A stretch of 32,614 bases of DNA from Olsenella sp. Marseille-P4559 (GTDB lineage: Bacteria > Actinomycetota > Coriobacteriia > Coriobacteriales > Atopobiaceae): contig NZ_LR027575.1 of assembly GCF_900605015.1 (NCBI RefSeq), positions 440,928-473,541 of the forward strand. Direction: 5' to 3'. The notes beneath the pieces are model-generated. The model was not told the origin of the DNA. It ran no database searches and saw only the letters and a program-made list of their open reading frames with translations. Shown piece by piece: positions 1 to 7,546 of the stretch. Each line of letters starts with the position of its first letter. The stretch's first letter is position 1. Position numbers and translations under genes: made by a program.

Positions 1-61
1 ATGTGCTTCGCATTATACACCGCGTAACACAACGTAACAAGATAAATACTTAAAATTTGAC

Positions 62-86
62 ATAAAAAATGCCCATCTAGCTGGGC
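62..86 (-). terminator. Possible minus-strand intrinsic terminator
   Basis: Read on the minus strand, GCCCA and TGGGC form a 5-bp stem (82-86 with 71-75) with a 6-nt loop, followed by a T-rich tract (the complement of 63-68). This has the form of a short intrinsic terminator. No minus-strand gene is seen immediately to its right, so it may be a relic of a disrupted gene. Confidence 0.35.
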
Positions 87-118
87 AAGGGGTGGGAGGT
101 CAGACTAGGGCAACTGCA

Positions 119-381
119 AAACTACGGCGCGGACGCCTGCGGGCAGCCGGCATCGTGCAGAGCATGCCCAGGAAGGGCAACCGCATCGACAACGGCGCGA
201 CGGAGCAGGTGTTCGGCCATCTGAGGGACGAGTCCTTCCGGAACCAGACGTGGGCGAGCCTCGAGGAGTTCAGGCGGGACCCCGACGCATACGTCGTCCA
301 CTGGAACACTAGGAGGAGATAGGTCAGACTGAAGGGCTGACCCCGGAGGAGTTCCGGAATCAGTCCCTAAACGCGGTCTAG
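119..381 (+). pseudogene. IS3-family transposase, C-terminal remnant
   Basis: The translation holds the hallmark end of the IS3/IS150 DDE integrase domain: a Ser-Met-Pro-Arg-Lys-Gly-Asn stretch, then DNG (the usual DNA), a VFGHLRDE block containing the last catalytic Glu, and a WNTRRR end matching the family's YNxxR motif. After RRR the frame meets a TAG at 320-322, yet the next codons (VRLKG, then in a shifted frame LTPEEFRNQSLNAV, ending at 379-381) are the normal IS3 C-terminus. The copy is therefore broken by a stop and a 1-base shift and lacks everything upstream of the last third of the domain. It is a decayed insertion sequence, not an active one. Confidence 0.8.
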
Positions 382-1039
382 GCCGCTTATTAGCCCGTCC
401 AAGAATCGGGATGCAGTTCACGAGGTGCGGGGGCCACGTTTTTTGTATGGCGCATGGCATGGATGGCTTGGCTGCTCCTTGGCGAATCGTTGGCATGGTG
501 CATGGTGGTCTGAAAGCATTCGTACTCCTACTAATTGTTACGGCGTTCATCCTCACGTATTTCGCTATCGTGCCTGGATTGGAGGTGGGCTATTGGGCAA
601 CAGTTAACCAAGGGGAGTATCGGAGCGGCCATTCAACGTTCTAAAACCATCATTTTGTACGAAATCTTTGCATAAGAAGAATTCATTGCACCGTGCGAGA
701 TGGGGTCGGACAAGCTGGCCGCATTAAGATTATCTCGCGCGCTCAAACGGCGTAAATACTGGTGTAAACGGTATGTGACAAGCTAAAATAAGCTTGAGAT
801 TCCTTAAGCATGTTAATAAATTTCAAAATTAAAATCCTTGTGGATATTCGCAAATACAATCAAACAAATACAAGGTACGAGGGGTCATCTGAAAACATGG
901 TTGTATTTTAGTGCGGCCTAGTACAAGAAAGCATACCTATAGGCAGGTTGCCAGCTTCGTATAATATGCGAGGCGTGTATGATGGGGCGCGACCGGTTCG
1001 CGTATTCCGTGTTTACGGCCACAACAAACGGAGACTGAC
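382..1039. other. AT-rich intergenic stretch, no convincing gene
   Basis: Two overlapping small open frames exist here (411-644 and 425-607). The first encodes a hydrophobic run near LLLIVTAFILTYFAIV, but neither has a clear ribosome binding site or a recognisable family, and they compete for the same DNA. From about 720 to 980 the sequence is much more A/T-rich than its surroundings, which fits a degraded island or promoter DNA. A TATAAT hexamer at 960-965 lies about 75 nt before the GntR start. Confidence 0.4.
960..965 (+). promoter_or_regulatory. Possible -10 box of the GntR gene
   Basis: A perfect TATAAT occurs 75 nt upstream of the GntR start codon. The expected -35 position (about 937-942) has no good match to TTGACA. 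An inverted repeat, CGCGA/TCGCG around 988-1003, lies between it and the gene and could be an operator. This is a motif-only call. Confidence 0.3.
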
Positions 1040-1788
1040 ATGCGCATCCCAAAGTATCAGCTAATCGAAGACGAGCTGCGCCGCGAGATTCAGACCGGCA
1101 AGTTTGCTCCGGGAGACCGATTCTACAGCGAAGCGGAACTCATCTCGAGATTTGACGTCAGCTCTATAACAGTGATACGTGCCATACGAGACCTGGTCTC
1201 GATGGGCTATCTCGTTCGCGAGCAGGGCCGCGGCACCTTCATTTCGCGGTCGAGCAGGCATAAGATCGTCGAGTTCGCCGATATCGAGGTTTTCGCTGGC
1301 TGCTGGGAGGACGAGAGCGTCGAGGTCCTCTCGATGGAGAAGGGCGATGACCCCGATGTTCGCGCCAAACTTCGCCTTGCGGACAGCGAGGACTACTACG
1401 AGTTCGTGCGCGTGCACCGCATCAAAAATGAGAGCTTCCTGGTCACCGAGTCCCACATCCCGGCCACCTACGGATTCCGGAGCGTGGCAAGGACTGCTAT
1501 ACGTCCATCTACAGCCGCTTCCGCGAGGACTTCGGAATTCACCTCGATGACGAGAGCTTCATCGAGCGAGACAGCATCGTCTTCCCGTCGCCTAAGGAAA
1601 TCGTTGAGCTTCTTGGCCTTAAGGGTAGGGTGCCCTGCGTTCGCCAGGAGAAGATAACCACTCTGGCCAGCGGTAGAGTGGCAGAGCACTCCGTCAGCCA
1701 CAAGCGTTGGGACTACTTCCAGATTGAGTTTGGTACGCAAAACGGTCTGGACACGCAGGGTCTGGATGCGCGGGCCTGCAAGGCGTAG
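1040..1788 (+). pseudogene. GntR-family (UTRA) transcriptional regulator, frameshifted
   Basis: The N-terminal 70 residues are a classic GntR winged helix (RIPKYQLIEDELRREI, then FAPGDRFYSEAELISRFDVSS and GTFISR). A UTRA-type effector domain follows (YEFVRVHRIKNESFLVTESH). The reading frame is lost near 1480-1490. In the next frame the missing half of the UTRA domain continues without a stop from KDCYTSIYSRF to the end at 1786-1788. The join therefore needs one lost base (or two gained). Regulators of this type usually sense a sugar phosphate and control carbohydrate genes, but no such genes survive next to it. The start at 1040 has a CGGAGA site. Either it is a true pseudogene or a base was missed in sequencing; the intact second half favours a recent event. 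Confidence 0.85.
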
Positions 1789-1791
1789 CCG

Positions 1792-1904
1792 TTAGGTAAT
1801 GGGCTCGATGTCCACGCCCTTGACTATCGCAAAGTAGCGTTTCTCCGCTTTGCGGTCGTCAATGTTTCCAGACTGCTTGGCGAGAAGGAAGCGGAGCTTT
1901 GGGC
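1792..1904 (-). pseudogene. Possible C-terminal remnant of an unknown protein
   Basis: On the minus strand a frame reading LRFLLAKQSGNIDDRKAEKR and then YFAIVKGVDIEPIT ends at a TAA (complement of 1792-1794) only a few bases from the regulator's stop. It has the amino-acid balance of real protein, but an in-frame TAG lies about 40 codons before its end and no upstream part is found. I do not recognise the family. It may be debris of a gene once convergent with the GntR regulator. Confidence 0.3.
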
Positions 1905-2085
1905 AGACCCTCTAGGCCCCTCCAAAGCCTCGGTCTGGTCGAGAAGCAGCCTGCTGCTGCGCTCGTGGTCGCTGTGCGACGCCGTAGGGCATAACGAGTG
2001 GGGAGTTCGCCCATGATTGCAGCAGGACTGCTGGGTTATCCTGCAGCCTCGTTGTGTTTTCATCGATTCCGAGATTCCGGTGAAA

Positions 2086-2232
2086 CACAAATTGACGGTT
2101 GGTGGCAGTTTGCGGCAAATCCTTTATATGTGATAGGTAGAGTGATAAATCTCTGACCTGCGATTTATCAAAACTCGAAGCTTTCGATACTCGAGGTATA
2201 CACGAAAAACTGCCACCAACCGTCAATTCGTG
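2086..2232. mobile_element. MITE-like element, copy 1 (147 bp)
   Basis: A 147-bp segment is bounded by 26-bp terminal inverted repeats (2086-2111 and 2207-2232) whose core is TTGACGGTTGGTGGCAG; the arms differ at one base. It encodes no protein of its own. Its interior, read in reverse complement, aligns with the interior of copy 2 at 2675-2821 (shared GCAGGTCAG, then a TATAAAG-ATTT block), so the two are inverted copies of one family. No transposase is present, so it would have to be moved in trans. No obvious target-site duplication is visible. Confidence 0.75.
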
Positions 2233-2378
2233 CCAATCGGATTCGCAACACCACCGGGAGTGCTGCCACATTCCGTGCCCTTCCTCAAGTTGCCCCATGC
2301 TACGTCGCCACAAACGCTGCCCCTCGCCAACAACGATTATGCGACCCTTGCAATTGCCGGGCTTGTGACCCGTACAAA

Positions 2379-2674
2379 TCAGGATGGCCGACGTCCTGCA
2401 GCAAGGAAGGGCTGGTACCAGCCCTTGCGGCTCAGGTCTATATAGACACCAGCGGCGAGGTCTGTGAGACTCCGTACTTCTTGGCAAGCTTATCGAGCGC
2501 TTTGTTTAGCAGCTCAAAGCCGGGGTTGCCTAGAAACGTTCCAAAGTAGCCGTATTGGAACGTCGGCCAAGTCTGAATCGTCTGGCCGTTGAGGGTGGTG
2601 TGCTCGAAGATGCCGCTGTCCCGCATGCGCACATTTGAGGGGTACGGATGGCAGGGCCTTGAGGGTGTGAATGG
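2379..2674 (-). pseudogene. Aldo/keto reductase, C-terminal remnant
   Basis: On the minus strand the translation NVRMRDSGIFEHTTLNGQTI, then QTWPTFQYGYFGTF, then LNKALDKLAKKYGVSQTS matches the last third of YdhF-type NADPH-dependent aldo/keto reductases. The frame then fails near 2440. In a neighbouring frame the usual C-terminus, LSRKGWYQPFLAAG, is found and stops at 2379-2381. The stretch between, normally about 40 residues including the cofactor-binding part, is missing. The 5' side is cut off where MITE copy 2 begins at 2675 and does not resume beyond it. The gene is dead, with an internal deletion and a lost N-terminus. Confidence 0.65.
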
Positions 2675-2821
2675 CACGAATTGACGGTTGGTGGCAGTTT
2701 TTTGGGGATGCTCTGAGTACAAATCGGTTTGATTCTTGTTGAACTGCAGGTCAGCGAATTAACACGTCGTTGATAGTATATAAAGAATTTACTCAAAACT
2801 GCCACCAACCGTCAATTCGTG
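2675..2821. mobile_element. MITE-like element, copy 2 (147 bp)
   Basis: This copy is exactly as long as copy 1, with perfect 27-bp terminal inverted repeats (2675-2701 and 2795-2821) containing TTGACGGTTGGTGGCAG. The interior is A/T-rich and non-coding and is related to copy 1 in the opposite orientation. It abuts the truncated aldo/keto reductase, so it probably inserted there or mediated the deletion. The two copies bracket 2233-2674 like the ends of a composite element. Confidence 0.8.
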
Positions 2822-2887
2822 TTTGGGCTGGGGGCGCGGCACAGAAAACCGGTCAGCGGGACCGAGGACAATGCCTCCCATGAACTC

Positions 2888-3334
2888 CTACGCTTCAAGC
2901 CTCAATCGAAGCAGCGGATACGGCTCGCCTCGGTCATCTGTCTCCCTGCGGTCAAACGCCACGAATCCCATGTGCTCATAGAAGCCCACGGCTTGCGGGC
3001 TTTGCTCGTTTACCTCAAGCTCTTGGGCGTGCCAGATGTCCACCACACGGTGGAGAAGGGCCGAGCCAACGCCCGTCCCGCGCACGTCTGCATCAACGAG
3101 CAGCATCTCAAGCGCCTTCCCATTCACGCCGGCAAAACCGAGAGGGTGTCCGTCCTCTGCATACGCAACCGCCAGGCGTTCGACACCCGCGATAGCCTGC
3201 GGGACGTACGCGCGGATCCGTGTGATGTCGGCTTCGCCGAGGAAGGCGTGCGTGGAGCGAACCGAGCGCTCCCATATGTTGAGAAGGGCTTCAACAAGCT
3301 GCGGCGTTCTGTTGGGCGCGTCATCGATGCGCAT
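2888..3334 (-). CDS. GNAT-family N-acetyltransferase
   Basis: A 148-aa protein, the usual length of a single GNAT domain. It starts like YjaB-type enzymes (LLNIWERSVRSTHAFLGEAD). It has the acetyl-CoA pyrophosphate loop in LLVDADVRGTGVGSALL (the R/Q-x-x-G-x-G/A motif as RGTGVG) and ends with the family's QAVGFYEHMGF helix-strand. It would transfer an acetyl group from acetyl-CoA to an amine; the substrate cannot be read from sequence. It lies 15 nt downstream of the HxlR regulator on the same strand, so the two are probably co-transcribed. Confidence 0.85.
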   Translation of the reverse strand: MRIDDAPNRTPQLVEALLNIWERSVRSTHAFLGEADITRIRAYVPQAIAGVERLAVAYAEDGHPLGFAGVNGKALEMLLVDADVRGTGVGSALLHRVVDIWHAQELEVNEQSPQAVGFYEHMGFVAFDRRETDDRGEPYPLLRLRLEA

Positions 3335-3349
3335 GCGAGTTACCTTGAG

Positions 3350-3763
3350 TTATTGGAGGACGGTGGGGTGTCCCACCACCGTGACATCAACATAGTCGCA
3401 GACCTGGCATTGGCGCGGTGCGTCAGACGTAACCTCACGGTGCGTGAGGCCCGACCAGCGGCAGATGGAGCGCAGAATGGGAACTGCGGAAAGCCCTCGC
3501 TTGGTAAGTGAGTATTCCACGCGCGGAGGTATCTCGTCAAAGCTCTCGCGCAACACCATGCCATCGGCTATGAGCTCTTTGAGTGCGGAGGAGAGGACGG
3601 CATCGGAGACGTTGGTCATCTCGTCTCGCAGCTGACTGTAGCGTAGCCGCTCCTTGGTGGAAAGCACGCAAATGATGCGGCTCTTCCACTTGCCGCCAAA
3701 TACGTCTAGCCCGTACTCCAAGGGGCACCGGATGTCCTTCCCAAGCTTTCTTTTATGCGTCAT
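3350..3763 (-). CDS. HxlR-family winged-helix regulator
   Basis: A 137-aa protein with the HxlR signature: an N-terminal Cys-Pro (RCPLEYGLDVFGGKWKSRII), a winged helix (LRYSQLRDEMTNVSDAVLSS), and the wing ending VEYSLTKRGLS. Members bind DNA as dimers and sense redox stress, aldehydes or quinones, often through the N-terminal Cys. This one also has a C-terminal CQVCDY pair. It is divergent from the monooxygenase-like gene at 3965. The shared 200-nt region carries a 23-bp palindrome (3829-3851), so it most likely controls both itself and that gene. Confidence 0.9.
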   Translation of the reverse strand: MTHKRKLGKDIRCPLEYGLDVFGGKWKSRIICVLSTKERLRYSQLRDEMTNVSDAVLSSALKELIADGMVLRESFDEIPPRVEYSLTKRGLSAVPILRSICRWSGLTHREVTSDAPRQCQVCDYVDVTVVGHPTVLQ

Positions 3764-3828
3764 GGCTCTCCTCCGTGTTGTTGCAAGTCATTGTGGCTTT
3801 ATAACTCTGCAGTTGTAACTCACTAATA

Positions 3829-3851
3829 AAATTATGAGTAACTCATAATTT
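3829..3851. promoter_or_regulatory. Operator palindrome in the HxlR divergent region
   Basis: Perfect 11-bp arms AAATTATGAGT surround a single central base. A further half-site, GTAACTCAC, lies at 3815-3823. The size and symmetry suit a winged-helix dimer, and it is the only such palindrome between the regulator and the divergent gene. The assignment to HxlR is inferred from position. Confidence 0.65.
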
Positions 3852-3964
3852 GCCCTATATTTTTAGATTTCAGCGCTGCACGAATATCTTGAGCATGGCC
3901 GGTGGGCGCTCGCCGGCATCATGGCAACAGCCATAAAATGGGCAACAAGGGAAGGAACCAAACC

Positions 3965-4255
3965 ATGAGCGTAAGGGCATATCTGCAGGTTACCATGACT
4001 GTCAATCCTGAGAACCGCGCTGCGGCAGCCAAGGTCTACCATGACTATCGCCAGCCGTTCTTGGACACCATCGAAGGTGCACTTACTAAGGAGCTTCTTG
4101 TTCGCGACGAGGACGTCCAGGTTATCCACGGCTTTGACAGCATGGAGCACGCGAAGGCATACCTGACGAGTGACCTTTTCACCACAAAGGTTGCCCCTAG
4201 CCTCAAGCCAACCTGGGCGGCCGATCCCGACATCCGCTTCTACGAGGTTGCATAG
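3965..4255 (+). CDS. Small antibiotic-monooxygenase-like (ABM fold) protein
   Basis: A 96-aa protein whose pattern (AYLQVTMTVNPENRAAAAKV, a central TKELLVRDEDVQVIHGFDS strand pair, then MEHAKAYLTSDLF and a final strand RFYEVA) fits the dimeric alpha+beta barrel of ABM-type enzymes. These are cytosolic homodimers that oxidise quinol-like or polyketide substrates without a bound metal, or serve as non-catalytic partners. The ATG at 3965 is chosen over one at 3902 because GGAAGGA precedes it at good spacing. It pairs with the divergent HxlR regulator, an arrangement typical of quinone or electrophile detoxification. The substrate is unknown. Confidence 0.6.
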   Translation: MSVRAYLQVTMTVNPENRAAAAKVYHDYRQPFLDTIEGALTKELLVRDEDVQVIHGFDSMEHAKAYLTSDLFTTKVAPSLKPTWAADPDIRFYEVA

Positions 4256-4439
4256 GGGAGTCGGCAACAGCGCAAACTGCAGCCAAAAAAGACACGCGTG
4301 CGGCTGGTGGCGACTGCGGTCCCACTGGCCGCTTGTCGTGCTCCATCCGTATTCCCCACATAAGGGCCTAATTAGTGTCGCGCCTTGGCAGTAAGGTCAA
4401 GGCACACGAAGTCGGGGAATGCCGTGATGCGGGGGCCAG

Positions 4440-5252
4440 ATGGCGGAGAACGTGAAAACAGCGGAGGAGCTGAGAAAAGAGATTCGTGTCGCGCGTGACT
4501 CCGTCCTGGGGTTGGTCACGCGCATGGAAGACATCAAACTTCAGCAGATTCTGCAGATTCGGGCGGACTATGCGCTCAAGATTGGCTGCTGGGAGCAGGG
4601 CCTTCTCGAAGCCGAGATCGCCGCACGCCGTGCAAAGCGAAGGTTGGCGCTGGCGCAAGGACAAGCAAACAGGGGAGTAGCGCCGCGGATGGATCACATC
4701 GAGACCGTGCTCGACATCGAGTTTGCGGAGTGGTCGGCGCTGGCAGAAGAGGCGCACTCCGCTGCCGAGCAAGCGCTCGCTTGGCGTGCGGGCTTGGTGC
4801 CCATGACAAAGGCGGAGGCCAACATCCTTCACTCCGTGTACCGAACACTCATGAAGCGGCTGCACCCCGACGTGCATGTGGGAGAGGACGAGGAGCGCGC
4901 AGCGCTCTTCCAGATTGCGCAGGCGGCTTACAAAAACGGTGACGTGGAAGCCCTCCGCTCCCTGGAGGTGGCCACGCGCCGCTTCGATGGCCCGGATGAT
5001 CTTGCAGAGACGGACGATGCGACGCTTCTCGCAGAGGAGCTTGAGCTTGCCCAGATCGAGGAGAACGTCATGCGTCAGCAGCTACACAAGCTCGAGGAGG
5101 GTGAGGACATAAAGCTTGGTCACATGCTTGCCGACCCTGATTGGGTAGCGGAGCGCACCATGGAGCTCAAGGCTGCCATCGAGCAGTGGGAGCGCATGCG
5201 CTATGAGTGCGACGCACGCCTCGAGAAGCTCAAGAGGAGCTTCGATGAGTGA
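4440..5252 (+). CDS. J-domain-like coiled-coil protein
   Basis: A 270-aa soluble protein. Residues about 1-70 and 190-270 are rich in Glu, Lys, Arg and Ala with heptad spacing (MTRMEDIKLQQI, EEGEDIKLGHM, AAIEQWERMRYE) and are likely coiled coils. Between them, residues about 125-170 resemble a J domain: VYRTLMKRLHPDVH with HPD at 142-144, then FQIAQAAYKNGDVEALRSLE. HPD is the tripeptide by which J proteins stimulate Hsp70 ATPase. Here the J-like part is internal rather than N-terminal, and the usual G/F and zinc regions of DnaJ are absent. The stop overlaps the start of the HIRAN gene by 8 nt, which implies translational coupling. It may act as an Hsp70 adaptor, but this is inference. Confidence 0.7.
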   Translation: MAENVKTAEELRKEIRVARDSVLGLVTRMEDIKLQQILQIRADYALKIGCWEQGLLEAEIAARRAKRRLALAQGQANRGVAPRMDHIETVLDIEFAEWSALAEEAHSAAEQALAWRAGLVPMTKAEANILHSVYRTLMKRLHPDVHVGEDEERAALFQIAQAAYKNGDVEALRSLEVATRRFDGPDDLAETDDATLLAEELELAQIEENVMRQQLHKLEEGEDIKLGHMLADPDWVAERTMELKAAIEQWERMRYECDARLEKLKRSFDE

Positions 5253-5697
5253 CGAGAGGGCGGTTGTGGGACCGTCCGGTACGGCGGGAGGTCTGGTGGC
5301 CGTTACCTCCGCGACGGCCGGTGCGATTATTGCAGCGATACATGGGCAGAGTGGGCTCGGCGTTAACGTGCCCAAGCCCTTCTCGCAGCCAATCTGTCTG
5401 GTGCCAGACACGTGTGTAGCTGGGACCACCCATGTGGCAAACATCGAGGATCTGGCGCATGGCTTGCACGAGGGCGACCACCTGCGCCTTGAGCGCGATG
5501 ACAAAAACGCTTACGACCACTGGGCCATCAGGGTACTCAATGCGCACGGCGAGCATCTGGGCTATGTTTCTGCCGATATCAACCAGATTCCTGCGCGCCT
5601 CATGGACGGTGGAAAGCGCCTCTATGGGGAGGTCACCAAGGTGGAGCTAGTAGGTAGCTGGTGGAAGATCGGCATGGGGGTGTGGCTCGATGACTAA
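5245..5697 (+). CDS. HIRAN-domain protein
   Basis: A 150-aa protein. Residues about 63-140 are a HIRAN domain: GTTHVANIEDLAHGL, then DHLRLERDDKNAYDHWAIRV, then GEHLGYVSADINQIPARLMD. HIRAN domains bind damaged or 3'-ended DNA in SNF2 helicases such as HLTF, and also occur alone in small bacterial proteins. A Gly/Ala-rich hydrophobic stretch (GGLVAVTSATAGAIIAAIHG) near residues 11-30 precedes it and could be a membrane-associating helix. The start is the ATG inside the end of the upstream J-like gene. The constant pairing of the two suggests a joint role, but the function is unknown. Confidence 0.75.
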   Translation: MSDERAVVGPSGTAGGLVAVTSATAGAIIAAIHGQSGLGVNVPKPFSQPICLVPDTCVAGTTHVANIEDLAHGLHEGDHLRLERDDKNAYDHWAIRVLNAHGEHLGYVSADINQIPARLMDGGKRLYGEVTKVELVGSWWKIGMGVWLDD

Positions 5698-5761
5698 GGC
5701 TCGTCACGGCAGTGACACCTAGGAGAACAACGCCTCGGCCTTCGACTGCGGACGAGACAAG

Positions 5762-5790
5762 TGGGACAAGGGGACAGTCCCTTTGTCCCA
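5762..5790. repeat. Palindromic intergenic repeat, copy 1
   Basis: A 29-bp palindrome: 14-bp arms (TGGGACAAGGGGAC and its near-complement, one mismatch) around a central A. It lies between the HIRAN gene and the SPFH gene. It belongs to the same family as the elements at 8542, 17570 and 20883, though its outer bases are GGGAC rather than GAGAC. Confidence 0.75.
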
Positions 5791-5895
5791 TGTCGACCGT
5801 CATACTCCAACATGTCGCCACGCTGTTGTCGGACCTCTGCACCTGATATGCTTATCGGGGTCCAGTGTCCGTCAACAACAGACCGGAGGTCTTTC

Positions 5896-6792
5896 ATGTT
5901 CATGATCGTACCCATCGTCGTCATCGTGATCCTTGTGCTTTCAACAGGCTATGCCGTGCGCCAGCAGCACGTCGCCGTCATCGAGCGCCTAGGTAAGTTC
6001 CACGGCTTTGCCGGCCCAGGCTTCCATGTCAAGTTCCCCTTCATCGACATCACGCGCGACGTGAGCCTCATGACCGAGGACGAGCACATGACCTTTGATG
6101 CCAAGACCTCAGACAACGTGACCATCGAGCTGGATGTCTCCATCCAGTACCACGTGGATTACGCCGATGTCGAGAAGGGCGCCGATTCCGGCGTCTACCG
6201 CAGCTTCTACACGCTGCAGGACCCGGTTGGCCAGATGCAGGACTACCTGGCCGATGCCCTGCGCTCCCAGATTCCCGCGCGCACGCTGGACGAGGTCTTC
6301 TCCGAGAAGGACGCCATTGCCCACGCAATCGACGAGGTCGTTGCCGCCAAGATGCTCGATTACGGATACGTCCTGGTAACCACCCTCATCACGCGCATCA
6401 AGCTGCCGCAGGAGGTCCAGGAGTCGATGAACCACATCATCGCCTCGAAGAACAACCTCGAGAGCGCGACCAACGACGCCAACGCCGCAAAGGCCAAGAC
6501 CGTCATTGCTGCTCAGGCCAAGGCTGAGGCCATGGCCGCAGAGGGCAAGGGCATCGCCGACCAGCGTGTCGCCATCGCGCGCGGCATCAAGGACTCAATC
6601 GACACCATCCGAGAGTCGGGTGTTACCGAGGAGGAGGCCAACCGCCTCTTCGAGTTCACCCAGTGGACCGACATGATGAACAACTACGCTGCGAGTGGCA
6701 AGGCGGCCACGGTGCTTTTGCCTGAGGACTTTGACCAGGGCGGCGTCTTCAAGAGCATCGTCGCGGGGAAGAAGGCCTCCGAGGGCAGGTAG
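5896..6792 (+). CDS. SPFH/band 7 (stomatin-prohibitin-like) membrane protein
   Basis: A 298-aa protein with one N-terminal membrane helix (IVPIVVIVILVLSTGYAV). The band-7 domain follows (VAVIERLGKFHGFAGPGFHV, FDAKTSDNVTIELDVSIQYH). Then comes an Ala/Glu/Lys-rich coiled coil (NLESATNDANAAKAKTVIAA, KAEAMAAEGKGIADQR) typical of flotillin/stomatin oligomers. Such proteins form large ring-shaped membrane complexes that organise microdomains or regulate proteases. The start at 5896 is preceded by an ideal GGAGG; an in-frame upstream ATG at 5761 would read through the palindromic repeat and is not used here. No NfeD or FtsH partner is adjacent. Confidence 0.85.
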   Translation: MFMIVPIVVIVILVLSTGYAVRQQHVAVIERLGKFHGFAGPGFHVKFPFIDITRDVSLMTEDEHMTFDAKTSDNVTIELDVSIQYHVDYADVEKGADSGVYRSFYTLQDPVGQMQDYLADALRSQIPARTLDEVFSEKDAIAHAIDEVVAAKMLDYGYVLVTTLITRIKLPQEVQESMNHIIASKNNLESATNDANAAKAKTVIAAQAKAEAMAAEGKGIADQRVAIARGIKDSIDTIRESGVTEEEANRLFEFTQWTDMMNNYAASGKAATVLLPEDFDQGGVFKSIVAGKKASEGR

Positions 6793-6872
6793 GCGGCCAT
6801 CGGGAGTTGCGGCTGCCAGCAGAGCATAAGGATAGGGGACGAGAACCCCACCTGCCTCGATTGCAGCGGCGG

Positions 6873-7523
6873 CTATGCCCGCTTCACCCGACGCTCCAGT
6901 CGCTTGCCCACCGCCACGAGCGTCATCACGATCACGTAGTAGACGGCGGCGACGGCGATGAACGGCTCAAACGCGCGGTACGTGAGCGCTTGGACGCTCT
7001 GTGCCGCGCGCATCATGTCCATGAGGCCAATGGTCGCCACAAGCGAGGAGCTCTTGAGCACGGTGATTACCTCGTTGACCAGTGCCGGAGCGACTGAGCG
7101 CAGCGCCTGAGGAATGATGATCTCCCACATCATGAGGCGGTAGGGAAGCCCCAGCGCCCGCGCGGCGTCGTATTGGCCGCGGTCAACGCCCTCGATGCCG
7201 CCACGGACGGTCTCCGAGACGGTAGCCGAGCCATTGAGCCCCAGCGTGAGCACCGACGCTGCAAACATCGAGACCTTGTAGCCCGTGAGCTGTGGCGTTG
7301 CGAAGTACGCGATGAAGAGCAGCACGATGAGGGGGATCCCGCGGAAGATCGAGGTGTAGAAGTCGAGCACGAGGCGCAGCGGCCTGCAGGGCAGCACCTT
7401 GAGTACGGCGATGAGGAACCCCAACGCAAAGGCAAGGACCAGCGCGGCCCCCGTCACCTCGAGGGTGACGGCAAGCCCGCTTGCGAACATTGGCAGGTAA
7501 GGCTCGATGACCGAGAAGTTCAT
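6873..7523 (-). CDS. Amino-acid ABC transporter permease
   Basis: A 216-aa membrane protein with about five helices. It opens with the HisM/GlnP-type SGLAVTLEVTGAALVLAFAL and carries the permease-ATPase contact loop YDAARALGLPYRLMMWEIIIP (the EAA-like motif), so it belongs to the polar amino-acid uptake family. The start is the ATG whose complement is at 7521-7523. It follows the binding lipoprotein by 23 nt on the same strand, so the two form an operon. No ATPase gene lies in or next to the operon, so it must use one encoded elsewhere. Confidence 0.9.
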   Translation of the reverse strand: MNFSVIEPYLPMFASGLAVTLEVTGAALVLAFALGFLIAVLKVLPCRPLRLVLDFYTSIFRGIPLIVLLFIAYFATPQLTGYKVSMFAASVLTLGLNGSATVSETVRGGIEGVDRGQYDAARALGLPYRLMMWEIIIPQALRSVAPALVNEVITVLKSSSLVATIGLMDMMRAAQSVQALTYRAFEPFIAVAAVYYVIVMTLVAVGKRLERRVKRA

Positions 7524-7546
7524 GCGGGTTTCTCGCCAGCTGATCG

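Noticed and set aside
411-644. Small hydrophobic open frames after the IS3 remnant
   Set aside because: Overlapping frames, no ribosome site and no family; more likely debris.
2888-3511. Plus-strand frame at 2819-3511
   Set aside because: It is antisense to the GNAT and part of the HxlR genes, both of which have clear family motifs.
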